NCBI RefSeq assembly: GCF_963576675.1
Contig: NC_088916.1
Location: 81,237,501-81,301,500 of the forward strand
Origin: Euphorbia lathyris
Lineage: Eukaryota; Streptophyta; Magnoliopsida; Malpighiales; Euphorbiaceae
DNA length: 64,000 nucleotides
Direction of reading: 5' to 3'
The notes below the pieces were generated by a model that was not told where the DNA came from, ran no database searches, and worked only from the letters and a program-made list of their open reading frames with translations. Positions 22,504 through 33,537 of the stretch are shown here, one piece after another; the first letter of the stretch is position 1; every line of letters begins with the position of its first letter. The position numbers and the translations under genes are program-made.

Positions 22504-23600
22504 CTATTGGTAATACTTTTTTAATGTCTGGATATTCCAACTATTGTCGAAAACCAGCCCGTCTAAGGAGGCGATCCTGTAGGCCCCGTTGTGTAGGACC
22601 GTGTGAATCTTGTAGGGTCCTTCCCACGTCTGTCCTAGCTTTCCTTTGGCGAGCAGGGATTGAGCGGCGGCTGCATCCCAGAGCACAAGGTCCCCTACTT
22701 GGAATGTGCGGGGTCGCACCCGTTTGTTGTGATACCGTGCCAAGTTTTGTGTATGAGCCGTGATGTGAAGCAGGGCATTAAGGCGTTCTTCCTCGAGTCG
22801 TTCGCCGGCCTCAGTAAGTTCCTCACCATTACTGGCTTCCGCGTAAGTGACTTGGCGAGGAGACCGAAGGATGACTTCGGAGGGTGCCATTGCTTCTGCT
22901 CCATAGGTTAGGAAGAGAGGAGTTCGCCCCATTTCGGAGTGCGGGGTTGTTCGATATGACCATAACACCGCTGGGATGTGGTCGGGCCACGCTTGCCCTT
23001 TGTCAAAAAGGCATGCCTTTATTCCACGCAAAATTGTTCGGTTGCTGACCTCGGTGAGTCCGTTACTCTGAGGGTGTGCGACCGATGTGTAGCAGAAGTT
23101 GCGGAACTGAACGCAGTCAAACTGTCGTCCGTTATCCGTGATAAAAGAATGAGGGACTCCGAAGTGGTGTATTATTATTCGTTTGAGGAAACTTATGACG
23201 TTCTCGGCGGTTATCTTTGCGATGGCTTCGGCCTTTATCCACTTTGTGAAGTGGTCGACTGCGACTACAACGAAACGCTTCTGCGCTAAGGCTATCGAAA
23301 ACGGGCCGAGCAGATCAACCCCCCATACGGCAAAAGGCCAGGGTGTGATGATGCCCTTTAGTGGAGTTGCCGGTGCATGATGGGTATTCGCGTGCATCTG
23401 ACATGCTTGGCAATTGCGCACTATTCTGACCGCGTCTGAGTCCATAGTCTGCCAGTAGAGTCCCTGAAGTCGAGCCTTTTTCGCAATGGATCGAGCGCCC
23501 TGATGCGAGCTGCAGACTCCCTGGTGTATTTATTTTAGACAGTGATCACCTTCTTCCTCGGATATGCATCGCAACCAGGGCTGGCTGGACGACTTCCGAT
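22504..23600 (-). pseudogene. Tat integrase
   Basis: From the minus strand: H2C2 zinc finger (His pair in the CSSHQGARS region, then NCQACQ), then the catalytic core with VDLLGPF (first Asp), ITDNGRQFD (second Asp) and LTEVSNRT (Glu). It ends near 22504 with the GPYKIHTVL C-terminal fold. Two defects: a TAA stop between the two halves of the zinc finger (near 23534) and a deletion of several residues between QFRNFC and TSVAHPQ. Integrates the cDNA in an intact element; this copy cannot. Confidence 0.88.
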
Positions 23601-23634
23601 ATAGGATGCCTTCATGCATCGCGTACCGCCAGGA

Positions 23635-24175
23635 TCACCGAACCACGAGGGATGATTGCGTCCTATCTTTTGGCAGAGCTCCATCCTCTAGATACTTGAT
23701 TATATGACTCCTCCATCCGTTCGTTGCTGTGTCGATATGTAAGGAACAGTGTGTGTTAATTGTCGGGGCAGCGGCGATTTCTATAAGGGTGTGTGGATCA
23801 CTAGACTGTTCTCCCGCTGCGAGGGCAGCGATACCATCTGCCTCTTTGTTTTCTTCTCGCGGAATGAGCCTTAGGGTGAATGTAACTCCCTTGCTCTTGA
23901 GATCCTCGAGCAGGGATTTGGCGAGCTCCAAGTATTGACACATGGTTGGGTCCTTTGCTTTGTATGTGCCACTGACGTGGCTGACGACGAGCTTAGAGTC
24001 TGAGTACATTGTCAGGTGTCCCGTCACCATTGTTCTGGCCAGCCGGAGGGCCGCGATCAAGGCTTCATACTCTGCTTGATTGTTTGTGGTTGGGAAATCA
24101 AGGCGGACGGCGTATCGCAGGCGGAGGTCGTTAGGTCCCTAAATGGCGATGCCAGCGCCTGCTCGCCTTGGGCCA
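23635..24175 (-). CDS. Second (archaeal-type) RNase H of the Tat element
   Basis: It begins at the end of the RT-RNase H frame with MSVDGSCGPRRAGAGIAI (first Asp) and continues through AALRLA, MYSDSKLVVSHVSG (Asp) and REENKEADGIAALA (Asp). These match the dual-RNase-H arrangement that defines the Tat lineage. There is a stop at about 24140 between the two segments (TAG, minus strand), so this copy is interrupted. Role: removal of RNA during reverse transcription. Confidence 0.8.
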
Positions 24176-26154
24176 CAAGACCCATCCACACTCATAGTCC
24201 ACTGGTCACTGTTGCGATCTTTGTCTAGGGAGAAGTCACCGGTTGATGATCCGATGAACTCGACGAGGAAATCTGAAAGCACTTGAGCTCTGATCATGGT
24301 GCGAGCTTCAAAGCGCACATCAAACTGCGACAGTCGGACCGACCAATTAGTTATGCGACCGAAAACCTTGGGCTTTTGGACTGCCCTTTTGAGAGGATAA
24401 TTGGTTTTGACGACGACTGTATGCGCTTGGAAATATGGCCGTAGGCATTCAGATGCTTGTGTGATGGCGAACAGAGCCTTTTCAACCTCAGAGTACCGGA
24501 TTTCTGCTCCCTTAAGCACCTTACTTAAAAAATAGATCGGATAGAGCTCGGTACCCTCGACTTGAGTGAGAACCATTGCCACGGTTTCGTCGGCTATGGT
24601 GAAGTATAGATGGATGTCTCGGCCTTGTTTTGGCACCGATAGCAGGGGTGGAGTGGCAAGGAAGGTTTTGATGGCGTTGAATGCCGCCTGATAGTCTGTT
24701 GAACATTTGAAGGGATGCTCCTTCTTGATCTCTTTATAGAAAGGGAGGCAACGCTGCGCCAAGCAGGAGATAAACCATCCTAAGGCGATGATCCGTCCAT
24801 TAAGTCTCTGAACGCCCTGGAGATTGTGCGGTGCTTTCATTTCCAAGATTGCCTCGATCTTCGCAGGATTAGGTTCAATACCCTTCTCCGAAACTACACA
24901 ACCGAGGAACTTTCTAGAACGAATTCCGAAGAAGCACTTTTCTGGGTTGAGTTTGAGGTTGTAATTTCGAAAAATCTTGAATGCCTCTACCAAATCTCGT
25001 GGATGATCGCTTTCTTCCGTGCTTAGGACGACCATGTCGTCAATGTATACTTGTACCATCTTGCCAATGAGATGAGAATTTATTTTGTCTATTAGCCGTT
25101 GATAGGTGGCTCCTGCATTCTTTAGGCCGAAAGGCATTACGTTATAGCAATATGTGCCTTCATTCGTTATGAAAGAGGTTTTTTCAGCGTCGGCTGGGTC
25201 CAGGGGTATCTGTTGGAAACCGGCTATGGCATCGAATTGGGATAAGATCTTGCATCCTGCTGTTTGGTCGAGAAGCTGATCTATGTTAGGCAGGAGGTAA
25301 GAATCTTTGGGACATGCTTTATTAACATCGGTAAAGTCTACACACATGCGGTACTTCCCACTGGCTTTCTTTACAAGTACAACATTTGAAAGCCAATTCG
25401 GATAGTGAACCTCGCGAATAAATTTTATAGCCAAAAGCTTCTGGATCTCAGCCTTGACAGCTGCCTGCTTGTCCCTTGCTTGTACCCGCTTCTTCTGCTT
25501 AAGAGGCTCGACAGAAGGATCGATATTCAACTTGTGAGTTGCCTGCTCGGGTGAAACGCCAGTGATGTCTTCGGTGCACCAAGCGAACACGTCTGAGTAT
25601 TCGGTGAGGATGGCTTTTATCTCGTCGACCAGCTCGGGTGGCAGCCTGGTCCCAATCTTCAGTGTCTTGCTCTCCCTGACCCGGCAGTCTACGACCGGCT
25701 CAATAGGAGTGGGATTGCACCCCCTCATATTCATCAGATCGTCCTCTAGATACAGAGCTGTCCGAGGTTGGGTTGCCTGCCACTGCAGTTTCTTAGCCAA
25801 GATTCGGTCTCCATGGATGGTGATCTCGCCTCTCTGATGTGGTAGGGTCAGGCATAGCTCGGAGACGTTAATCATAGACTTCAGGCTCGCCAGCAGGGGT
25901 CTTCCGATGATAGCGTTGTAGGCTAGGGGGAAGTCCACCACTACCCATTTGGCAACACTTTCCACCTCTCTTCCGTCATGACCGAGGATCGTAGGAAGAG
26001 AGATGATCCCTTTGACGGGGACTTCTATCTCGAACAGCCCTACCAGGGGAAAAGTTCCTATACGGAGGGCAGTGTGGGTATTCTTCATGGCACGCAGCGC
26101 TGTCCAGGTCAACAAATTGACTGAACTCCCCGTGTCAACTAGCACTCGGTGCAC
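24139..26154 (-). CDS. Tat protease, reverse transcriptase and RNase H
   Basis: 671 open codons. Aspartic protease with VLVDTGSSVNLL at the start, then the linker. RT has KYRMCVDFTDVNKACPKD, FDAIAGFQQIPL, MPFGLKNAGATYQ and the catalytic YIDDMVVLS. Next comes a Ty3-type RNase H (FTIADETVAMVL, YFLSKVL) that ends in the SDFLVEF motif before the second RNase H. The frame is intact here although gag, IN and the second RNase H are damaged. The protease start is upstream of the first ATG of the frame, as normal for a polyprotein. It makes cDNA from the element RNA. Confidence 0.93.
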   Translation of the reverse strand: MHRVLVDTGSSVNLLTWTALRAMKNTHTALRIGTFPLVGLFEIEVPVKGIISLPTILGHDGREVESVAKWVVVDFPLAYNAIIGRPLLASLKSMINVSELCLTLPHQRGEITIHGDRILAKKLQWQATQPRTALYLEDDLMNMRGCNPTPIEPVVDCRVRESKTLKIGTRLPPELVDEIKAILTEYSDVFAWCTEDITGVSPEQATHKLNIDPSVEPLKQKKRVQARDKQAAVKAEIQKLLAIKFIREVHYPNWLSNVVLVKKASGKYRMCVDFTDVNKACPKDSYLLPNIDQLLDQTAGCKILSQFDAIAGFQQIPLDPADAEKTSFITNEGTYCYNVMPFGLKNAGATYQRLIDKINSHLIGKMVQVYIDDMVVLSTEESDHPRDLVEAFKIFRNYNLKLNPEKCFFGIRSRKFLGCVVSEKGIEPNPAKIEAILEMKAPHNLQGVQRLNGRIIALGWFISCLAQRCLPFYKEIKKEHPFKCSTDYQAAFNAIKTFLATPPLLSVPKQGRDIHLYFTIADETVAMVLTQVEGTELYPIYFLSKVLKGAEIRYSEVEKALFAITQASECLRPYFQAHTVVVKTNYPLKRAVQKPKVFGRITNWSVRLSQFDVRFEARTMIRAQVLSDFLVEFIGSSTGDFSLDKDRNSDQWTMSVDGSCGPRRAGAGIAI

Positions 26155-26670
26155 CCTAAAGCTGGCGATACTGATTGTGATGATGAGGGCCTCCGAGTGG
26201 CTGGTTCAGAGTGGTGGTTGTAGTGTCAGGGTCTGATCGGCTGTCTTTCTCTTCCGGGAGGTCTCCGAGTGGGGGCAGTGCACTGGTGCCCCTTCCCGTA
26301 TGACATGAATCTCCCCGTGAAACCTTGGTCTTTTCGGGTCCTCGGCTCGACCAGCGTCACGCTGCTTCGGGCTTTGCTCTTTTTGCCTGAGGGATCTCGG
26401 CGGGGCACCCTGCTGCGTGATGCGATCGACTTCCTTCTACAGCTGATAACAGTTCTCCGTGGAGTGTCCAGAGGACTTGTGGTATTTACAGTACTCCTTT
26501 TTTATGCTGGTCTTGCCCTTATCCGCTGGCGGGGTCTGGTGCGCGTATCTTCGAGCCGGGTTCTGAGTGACATAGTGCACTTCCTTATCGCGGGACCGGT
26601 CACCTCTGCGATCCGAGTTTGTCGACTCTACTCGCGGGGGAAATGGAAAAGGGGCCTCCTTCTTGCGGCT

Positions 26671-27668
26671 TCATCCTCCGTCCCGAGCATCCCCGGTCAC
26701 CTTGCCCTTTTCTTTTTTCCGAGAATCTCCTCTGGCCTTGTCTTTCTCCGATTCCTCGTACCCTACAGGCCGGTCACAGTCGTCGTACCGGACGAAGGTC
26801 TGTGCCATGGTCATGAGCTCTTCGAAGGACCGGGGCATCTTCTTAAAGCACTTCTGTTTAAGGGGTTCACAAGAAGTGCCCTTTGTGAGGGCATCGTGAG
26901 CTACTTCCAGATTGAGGCCTTTGACCTGAAAGGCCATGTGGTGGAACCTGGAGAGGAAATTGCGCAGCGGCTCGGTTGTCCACTGTTTGAGGCCGTTGAG
27001 GTCCGAGCTGATCTTCCTCACCTTTGCTGCCGCGACGAATCTGGAGAGGAAAAGGTCCTTCAATAGGTCGAAGGAGTCGATGAACTCAGGTGCCAATCCT
27101 CGATACCACTCCTGCGCACTCGCGGAAAGTGTAGTGGGGAAAACCTTGCACATAATGTCCTCATCCTTGGAGTAGAGGTTGATGGTGCTCATAAAAGAGG
27201 CCATATGATCATTTGGGTCTTCGGTTCCCGAATACTGGGATAAGCGTGGGGCGTTCCAGTCACGAGGGAACCTCGTTTCGATGATCCTTTGCACCAGCGG
27301 AGTTTTGCTGGAGGTGATGCTTCCCCCATTACTCCTACGAGCGCTCTTTTATCCAAAAAATGTTGGATCTTCTGCTCTAGTAGATCCTCGTCGCTGGTGG
27401 CTACTAGTCCTCCGGACGTCGCGCCCCTTGCTCATGGTGCAGCCGCGGCGGGCTCGAGCCGTCTGTCGATGAGCGCCTCCGGGGCCACGGATCTGTCCGC
27501 GACCACGCCTGTTTGTTGTGGTGTCGCGGCTTCCTTGAGGTATTGCCAAATTTTAGCATTTTCCTCCTGCAGGCTTTTTTGTTGCTCCATGACCTTCATC
27601 TGGGCCGCCGTATGGACGGCCTGAGTTGTCTGAAAACCCCGTATGGCGCTGAGGAGCTGCGAGGTATT
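26671..27668 (-). pseudogene. Tat gag, main part
   Basis: The 26671-27294 part has the retrotransposon gag domain: FPRDWNAPRLSQYSG, DPNDHMASF, SAQEWYRGL and RFVAAAKVRK. The 27300-27668 part, in another frame, encodes the N-terminal helical segment (MKVMEQQKSLQEENAKI), so a frameshift lies near 27300. The start of gag lies across the solo LTR at 31610-31773. The final basic stretch ends at 26671 without a zinc knuckle. Gag forms the particle around the element RNA. Confidence 0.85.
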
Positions 27669-28639
27669 TGTAGATACCCATTTTCGTCCGGGCCATTTTT
27701 TAAGTTTTTAATAAATTTCGCTCAGAATTTGAACAATTCATGAATTATCCAGAATATATGGTATTATCTCGAAAATAATTAATTAGGAAAAAATTGTGCT
27801 ACTAAGGCTAATTTATCATATGTCGGTATAAATCGGTAAAAATTCCGAAGTATATTCAAAATATGACTTAATAGAATTAAAGTACAATTTTTAACCTATT
27901 ATGAATTTTATTCGATATATGTTCCTCGTATTTTGAATAAAATTGAATTTGTTTGAATCCGAGTTATAATTTATTAATTAAGGTTCAGATGTCAACCAAT
28001 CGAATTAACATTTCAATGCTTATTTGTTTGTCGTAAACTATATTTAGGAATGCCTATAGTCTGAATTGCAAATTATGATGTAACATCGTATATCAAAGTT
28101 AAAGTTAATATTGACTTTGATTACGATTTATATTATAATTAAACGTTTAGAATATAGTTGATTTCTAAATAACGAATTATAACAAATGGATCCAAAAATT
28201 GAAAAGTTAATAAATTAACGACAATTGAACGTTTCCTTAAAATGTCAGTCGTCATCGTAGTCCAAAACGTCTCCTTATTAAATAAATCGACGGTTGACAT
28301 TCTTTTTAGATTAATTGTGCTCAAATCGTTTTGCTGTAAAATTTCACGGTCACGAGTTATTGTAACTCAAGTCATATTCATTAAGTATTTTAACCCGTCA
28401 TGTGCTGCTGGGCTAGTTGCATTAAATAAAAATGGAGGCAATAGTATAAAAAAAAAAAAAACAATGGAGCTTTTATTAATAAAAGTAATAATATACGAGT
28501 ACAATTACATTGTGGTACAAATGTCTAACTTCTAATTACATCGTTTGCAGGGAAAAGATGAAATAAAAATAAAGCGGAAAAAATATAGCGGACCCAGGGG
28601 CCCGCCTCATAATGTCGGGGTTTCTGTACCCCACTTTGA

Positions 28640-28740
28640 ATACCGAGGCAACCAAATATCCGAGGCAACTAAAACTTTTCCGAGGCGATCAAAGCATATC
28701 CGAGGCAACAAAACATATCCGAGGCAACCAAGTTCATATG
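28640..28740. repeat. Short tandem motif ATCCGAGGCAAC in the solo LTR
   Basis: Five or so diverged copies, spaced 16-25 bp. Confidence 0.7.
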
Positions 28741-29099
28741 GGACAGTCAAGAATCATCAGATTTAACCCGGGGCTACCAAATTGGACCGCGGTAAATCAA
28801 ACAAAAATTAAACCGGAGCGGCAACAGTCAAACATGGACCCGGAGTTCAAATAGGCGATTCGATTCGGAACTAATGCCGTCAATTCCCAATAAACTTACC
28901 GACTCGGATCAAATACAGCGTCCGTCTGCAAAAAAATCACAATTACAGGGACCAATTGGCATTTTTACCCAAAAAATCAATAATTCAACAGAGATGATCT
29001 CATCCAGCAGGCATCCAGAAATTTCAAAATACAGAAGAAAATGGGCAAGCAGATTGACGAAACAACCCTCAAGCAATAATTCACAGACAAATCTCTTAC

Positions 29100-29107
29100 T
29101 ATAAATA
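29100..29107 (+). promoter_or_regulatory. TATA box of the 3.94-kb LTR
   Basis: TATAAATA followed by AGAGAAAGTC and a stretch with regularly spaced CACTGTAA motifs, as in LTR leader sequence. Confidence 0.6.
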
Positions 29108-30644
29108 GAGAAAGTCTATCACTGTAAGAGGGGGAAAAGATCGGTAATCTCAATGTAAAGGGGGAGCAAAAAGAGAGCAAAATAACACTGTAAAAGGGGA
29201 GAAAACATCTGTAATCTCAATGTAACAGGGGAAGGAAAAAAAGATTGAAAATCTTTCATCACTGTAATAGGAAGAGTTGTCACTGTAAAGAGGGGAAAAG
29301 CTTCTCCAATACTGTAATTCTCAGAAAAGCAATCAAAAGAGCAAGGGTAAATTCATTTGCAATTTACTCACATTCATACATATATACACGTATATATCCG
29401 TTATTGTATCACTGCTTCTTCTTTTTTCTCATATAAATCAACCAAGTAGTAACCGTAACTCAAACCCGTTCCCGAGCACGCCAAACGGAGAACCGAAACA
29501 CCCTCCAGAGCCGATAACGGCTCTGGTTGCGTTCTCGGAACCCGTTTGGAGGTCACTGGAAACCATCTCCACACAAAACTAAATTCAGGCAAGTAAGAAT
29601 GGACTATAACAGTAGGAATAGCCAAAATCGAACCCACACAGCCAAGCATCCCGAAAATATCTCAAGCCAAATTATTCCCAGTAAATAATCCATTCCCAAC
29701 AAAAAATACCCAAAGCATGCCAAATCAAATTGTCCCAACAAAGACAATACCACAAGCATTACAAATCGAATAAACAACACGCCTCTAACAAGATCAACAT
29801 AGCAAGCATCTACCTCAGACCACAGAACATTTCATACGCCTCTAAGAGTTCTTAGAACTCGCGGCAAACCCGAAGAGAAACCGAGGTCGAGGAGGAGTGA
29901 GAGCAAAAGAGACACAAACCTCATAGCTCACCTTTACATGTAGGTTCCCACTGATTAGAACCACCCCCTCGGAAGTTCGAACTCGTCATCGGAGGTGAGG
30001 GACGGCAACCGTCTCCGAATCGCCCAAAAACGGACCCAACGGTCCGAACCATGTCAAAATACAGAGAGATGACCAAAAAACGCCCATAGAAGAGTAGACG
30101 GAGTGAGAACGGCGAGAAGAGTGGTCGGAATCCATGGGAACCGAAGAGAGAGAATCGATGGAAGTGAGGGGTGAGAAGATGAAAGTTCGAGAAGATGAGA
30201 GGGGAAGAAAAGAAAATGGGATTTGAATAGTTTGATAAAACAAATGAACGGAGGTGGTGTGGGTTTAGATATAGGTATTCTTTTTATTAATTTTGGGCCT
30301 TTAACTTTGGTTGGAATAAACAAGCCCATTTAATTCAATTATGTTAGTTCGAGTCTAATTATCCGGTTTCGCATGTCACCGACCCGAGATAGTGAAATAA
30401 ATATGAATCTCCGCGTGTATGTGATACACACGACCCTAATAAAAAACAATAATAATAAAGTTGACTCGAAAAAAAAGGCTAAATAACATAATGCGCGGTT
30501 CTTTTGAATTGGTTTAAGCTGATACAAAAATGCATTATTAACTCGACGATACGCGTGAAGATATTCTTCATTAGAAACTTTGCACTGGTTTCTGAATACA
30601 CACATGCCATATATATTATATTCGGAGAAATAATACATCAAATT

Positions 30645-31245
30645 TCAAGATGTCATCTCGAACCGATATAGTTAATCAAATTAATTCGAACTAATGTGAA
30701 AACGTTATTCGAATGCGCGACCAAGCTAATTCTAGTCGATGTGAAAACGTCGCTTGAATTCGAGATGCTCGCCCTTAGATCTTTTATTCTATTTTATCGT
30801 ATATGTGATATACGTAAAATCATATTAAACTCTAATTTAATAAAAAGAGATTACGTGTGCGCCGCACGCGTAATTTAAAACGAAAATAAATCAATTCGAG
30901 ATGTTATCCCGAATAAAAAATATATTAAACCAAACTGACTCGGATTGATATGAAAATGTCATCCGAATTTATCTCTGAATTAATTCAAACTGATGTGAAA
31001 ACGTCATTTGAACTTATAAATTAGATTAATTCAAATTGATGTGAAAACGTCATTTGAATATTAAAATTAACTCGAATTGATGTGAAAACGTCGTTCGAAT
31101 TTATAACCATATCAATTCGGATTAATGTGCAAACGTCATCCTAATTCATAACTAAGTTAATTCGGGTCGATGTGAAAACGTCATTCGAATTTAATAACCA
31201 AACTAATTCTAATCGATGTGAAAACGTCATTAGAATTCAATACTA
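30645..31245. repeat. 45-bp palindromic tandem array in the solo LTR
   Basis: The core GATGTGAAAACGTCATT recurs near 30692, 30738, 30946, 30992, 31038, 31079, 31124, 31169 and 31215, a period of 41-46 bp, with a gap at 30760-30890. Each core sits between AATTCGAA-like and TTCGAATT-like arms, so each unit can form a hairpin. Confidence 0.88.
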
Positions 31246-31609
31246 AACCCAATAACCTCAAAATCCACGAGTGCTCGGTTTATACCATTCAAAACAAAAC
31301 AAATAGCAAACACAAATAGCAAACACATGATATCACAATAGTACCGATACGTCGGGCGGGGTAGGGTGAGATTACATCTCTTCCCTACACGTAACCGGAA
31401 AAACGAACCTTAAACCTCTGCGAAGACCATCTTTATCCAAACCAAAACATACAGAGTCAATCCCAACAGATAGGGCGACCAATCACGCCCGCATACACAT
31501 ATTTCCAAGTGATGATTGGTGGCGACTCGAAACCTTAAACGCGAGAAAGGCAGATCGAGCCGACCACGCACCCCGACCTGCGTAAAAAACCGGAAGCCAG
31601 GGTGCGACA

Positions 31610-31773
31610 GTATTGTAGGCTTCCTCCTCCTCGGGATCTACTTCCTCCATTAGCGGAGCCAGGTTTCTGGGAGAGATTGGGGTGGACAGCGCGGGACGTG
31701 CTTCACTGGTCATGGAACTGGTAGCTGCGGCGTTTGGCACTCCGGTCGGAGTGGACTCAGTTGGTGTCTGCAT
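31610..31773 (-). pseudogene. Tat gag, N-terminal part
   Basis: ATG at 31773 (minus), reading MQTPTESTPTG then an acidic segment (MEEVDPEEEEAYN). Interrupted after 55 codons by the solo LTR; the reading frame resumes at 27668 once the duplicated target is discounted. The leader between PBS and ATG is only about 40 bp. Confidence 0.8.
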
Positions 31774-31803
31774 TCTGCTGAAACTTTTGAAAATCACTTG
31801 TAG

Positions 31804-31821
31804 TCCACGATCACCGCACCA
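31804..31821 (-). promoter_or_regulatory. Primer binding site of the Tat element
   Basis: Two bases after the 5' LTR the minus strand reads TGGTGCGGTGATCGTGGA, in the position of a tRNA 3'-end complement. It resembles the TGGCGCCGTTGCCGGGG-type sites of Tat/Athila elements but not exactly. Confidence 0.6.
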
Positions 31822-31823
31822 AA

Positions 31824-32124
31824 TAATTAGGGAACAGACTACAGGGATTCGAGCGGCTCGTCGGGGATTCCGGTTGTTCTCGGGGATCGTCTCTGCACGG
31901 GGAGCGATCCCTGCGAATACTCGATCAAGACAGTTAGATGTTCGAGACGTCAAAGGAAGGAAATAATCGAATAGCTTAAGAGGTTACCCGATTTGTGGTA
32001 AGCAAGTTTCCTCTCTCTCCACCTTCCCATGTTGGAGGTATTTATAATGGGTTGAGGTGGTCTTTGGGCTTTGTTCATTGGGCCTGGGCCTGGGCCTTTT
32101 GGGCTTTTGTGAGATCCCGAATCA
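31824..32124 (-). repeat. 5' LTR of the Tat element
   Basis: Nearly identical to 14344-14642. It differs by nine substitutions, a 4-bp indel and one extra GGGCCT repeat. Right flank ATATA matches the left flank of the element. Confidence 0.92.
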
Positions 32125-32129
32125 ATATA

Positions 32130-32579
32130 TTTTAAGGATTATAATTTATAAATTAGAAGTCTATAATATATTTTCTAAGGTTTATAATTTATGAATTGGA
32201 GTCTAGAATTTTAAAACTATGGTGTAAAATCATAATATATAGAGAATAATGACATATTAAGAATTAAGTTTGGTGATACGACTTAATTATAATTTTGTAC
32301 TTAATTATGATATTCATGTATTTCACCCTTTATTATTTCGCCTAGGGCCCGTAAATTTTATGGAGCGGCCCAATTGGCTATTGAACTATCCCAATTGGTG
32401 AAATTTCAGCCAATTTGGATAGAGATTGATACGTCAGTTGCACGATTTAAAGTTTATTTGCCACATAGATTTTTTTATACGGAAAAAATTAATTAAAATA
32501 AACAAAATAAAAACAAATCCCTAAATTAAAATTTATTGAGTCTAAGTGTCAAAATATCTTCATATGTCAACAGGTGATA
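32130..32579. other. Non-genic, AT-rich
   Basis: Nothing recognisable apart from two imperfect copies of a TTATAATTTATRAATT phrase near 32138 and 32184 and a GCCTAGGGCCCG segment at 32340 that may be the other end of the hAT relic at 13907. Confidence 0.5.
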
Positions 32580-33080
32580 ACTAGTTACCTGAAATTGCTT
32601 ACGTGTCCAAACCACTGGATCAATCGGTCGCTGTAATAAAAACATGTAAAACAGAACGCAGGTCAGACGATGCCGGAGTCCGGTGAACACGCTCCAATGC
32701 TTAAGTCAGTTTATGATTGGATTAGATTGAAGGTTATGAACTAGTTGAGTGATAGTAGTTAACATACCGAATCTTGTGTTCATACTTTGTCTATTTATAG
32801 TGTATGATTAGATTAAAGTTGTCACCTCTTTAGAAATCATTATGAGTTTAGGATTCCAAATCCCTTAAGGAGTCTAAATCCTGGAATGAATCCTTTATCT
32901 CGTAAGATTTCGGAAGATTCTCTTGCGATTAGAGCTAAAGCCTCGCTTGCTGATTTTGGACCTTGTTAGATGTTTTGGGCCGTTAATCGTTGAACCTGGA
33001 CTACAGTAGTTTGGACTTTGGCCACTAGTTTCCGTATATGGTAACTCTAAGGAGGGTGTGTATAATGTCATCCATCTAAT
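32580..33080 (-). mobile_element. Ty3/gypsy-like LTR remnant, copy C
   Basis: On the minus strand a TATA box (CACTATAAATAG, plus 32790-32801) is followed about 85 bp later by TGACTTAAGCATTGGAGCG (plus 32691-32709), the LTR R/U5 signature. Termini are not clear and there is no partner LTR. Confidence 0.55.
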
Positions 33081-33314
33081 ATCATTTTGCATGATATTAA
33101 TATAATAACAATTTTGTTAAGTTCCTGTTCAAATCGAATAATTTTACCGATTGAAATAGATCAGTGTTGAAATATAATCAAAATAATAAATTAGAGTACA
33201 AATAATAAAATTTTGGATAGAGGGTTAAATAATGGTATAATAAAAGAAAAAAGTAGGCCAGAGATTTTATACTAATTGACGTGTTATTAAAATTAGACAT
33301 CAATTTTGGAGTAT

Positions 33315-33386
33315 TCCGATGTCGTCCAGCAGTTAGGATATCTGGCTTTCACCCAGGGGATCCGGGTTCAATTCCCGGCATCGGAA
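33315..33386 (+). tRNA. tRNA-Glu (anticodon UUC), copy 1
   Basis: 72 nt. The acceptor arms TCCGATG and CATCGGA pair perfectly, the discriminator is A, the anticodon loop is CTTTCAC, and the T arm is CCGGG-TTCAATT-CCCGG. A T run at 33392-33402 gives a Pol III stop. The D loop reads AGCAGTTA, so conserved G18 is replaced by A. Nuclear type, not the plastid trnE sequence. Confidence 0.88.
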
Positions 33387-33465
33387 ATATCTTTTTTTTT
33401 TATTCTTCAAAAAAAGTTCCGACTTTTATATGTATTATGTAAATTTGACATCAATTCTAGAGTAT

Positions 33466-33537
33466 TCCGATGTCGTCCAGCGGTTAGGATATCTGGCTTT
33501 CACCCAGGGGACCCGGGTTTGATTTCCGGCATCGGAA
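33466..33537 (+). tRNA. tRNA-Glu (anticodon UUC), copy 2
   Basis: Same fold as copy 1, 151 bp downstream, with duplicated flanks (GACATCAATT before, AAATAT plus a T run after). The D loop has the normal GG, but the T loop is TTTGATT, so invariant C56 of the B box is T, and one T-stem pair is G-U. Transcription and folding may be weakened. Confidence 0.8.

Larger units (their letters stand above)
27669..31609 (+). mobile_element. 3.94-kb solo LTR inserted in Tat gag (TSD GTATT)
   Basis: Starts TGTAGATACCCATTTTCG and ends AGGGTGCGACA, with GTATT on both sides (27664-27668 and 31610-31614). I see no direct repeat between its two ends and no coding domain, so it is one long LTR and not a full element. 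TATAAATA at 29100 on the plus strand, followed by repeated CACTGTAA motifs (29119-29320), suggests a plus-strand U3 of about 1.4 kb. LTRs this long are known in a few plant Ty3/gypsy groups such as Ogre and Athila; I do not assign it further. Confidence 0.85.
14344..32124 (-). mobile_element. Ty3/gypsy Tat-lineage retrotransposon, complete but twice interrupted
   Basis: Two LTRs of about 300 bp (14344-14642 and 31824-32124) in direct orientation, flanked by ATATA on both sides. Read on the minus strand: 5' LTR, PBS, gag, PR-RT-RNase H, a second RNase H, IN, tandem repeats, a region with antisense ORFs, PPT, 3' LTR. The second RNase H and the antisense ORFs between pol and the 3' LTR are established Tat-lineage traits. 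The LTRs differ by nine substitutions and two short indels, about 3%. Removing the two later insertions leaves roughly 9.5 kb. Confidence 0.93.

Noticed and set aside
24139..26154. Host aspartic protease gene
   Set aside because: The DTG motif is followed in frame by RT with YIDD and RNase H, so it is retrotransposon pol.
26269..27743. Plus-strand open frames opposite the Tat gag
   Set aside because: They mirror gag in GC-rich sequence, have no TATA box or conserved motif, and differ from the antisense ORFs at the 3' end.
29100..31600. Host gene promoter and transcript at the TATA box 29100
   Set aside because: It lies inside an LTR bounded by GTATT target duplications and no coding frame follows.
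33315..33537. Plastid-derived trnE
   Set aside because: Acceptor stem TCCGATG and the arms are nuclear type; plastid trnE begins differently and no plastid flank is present.
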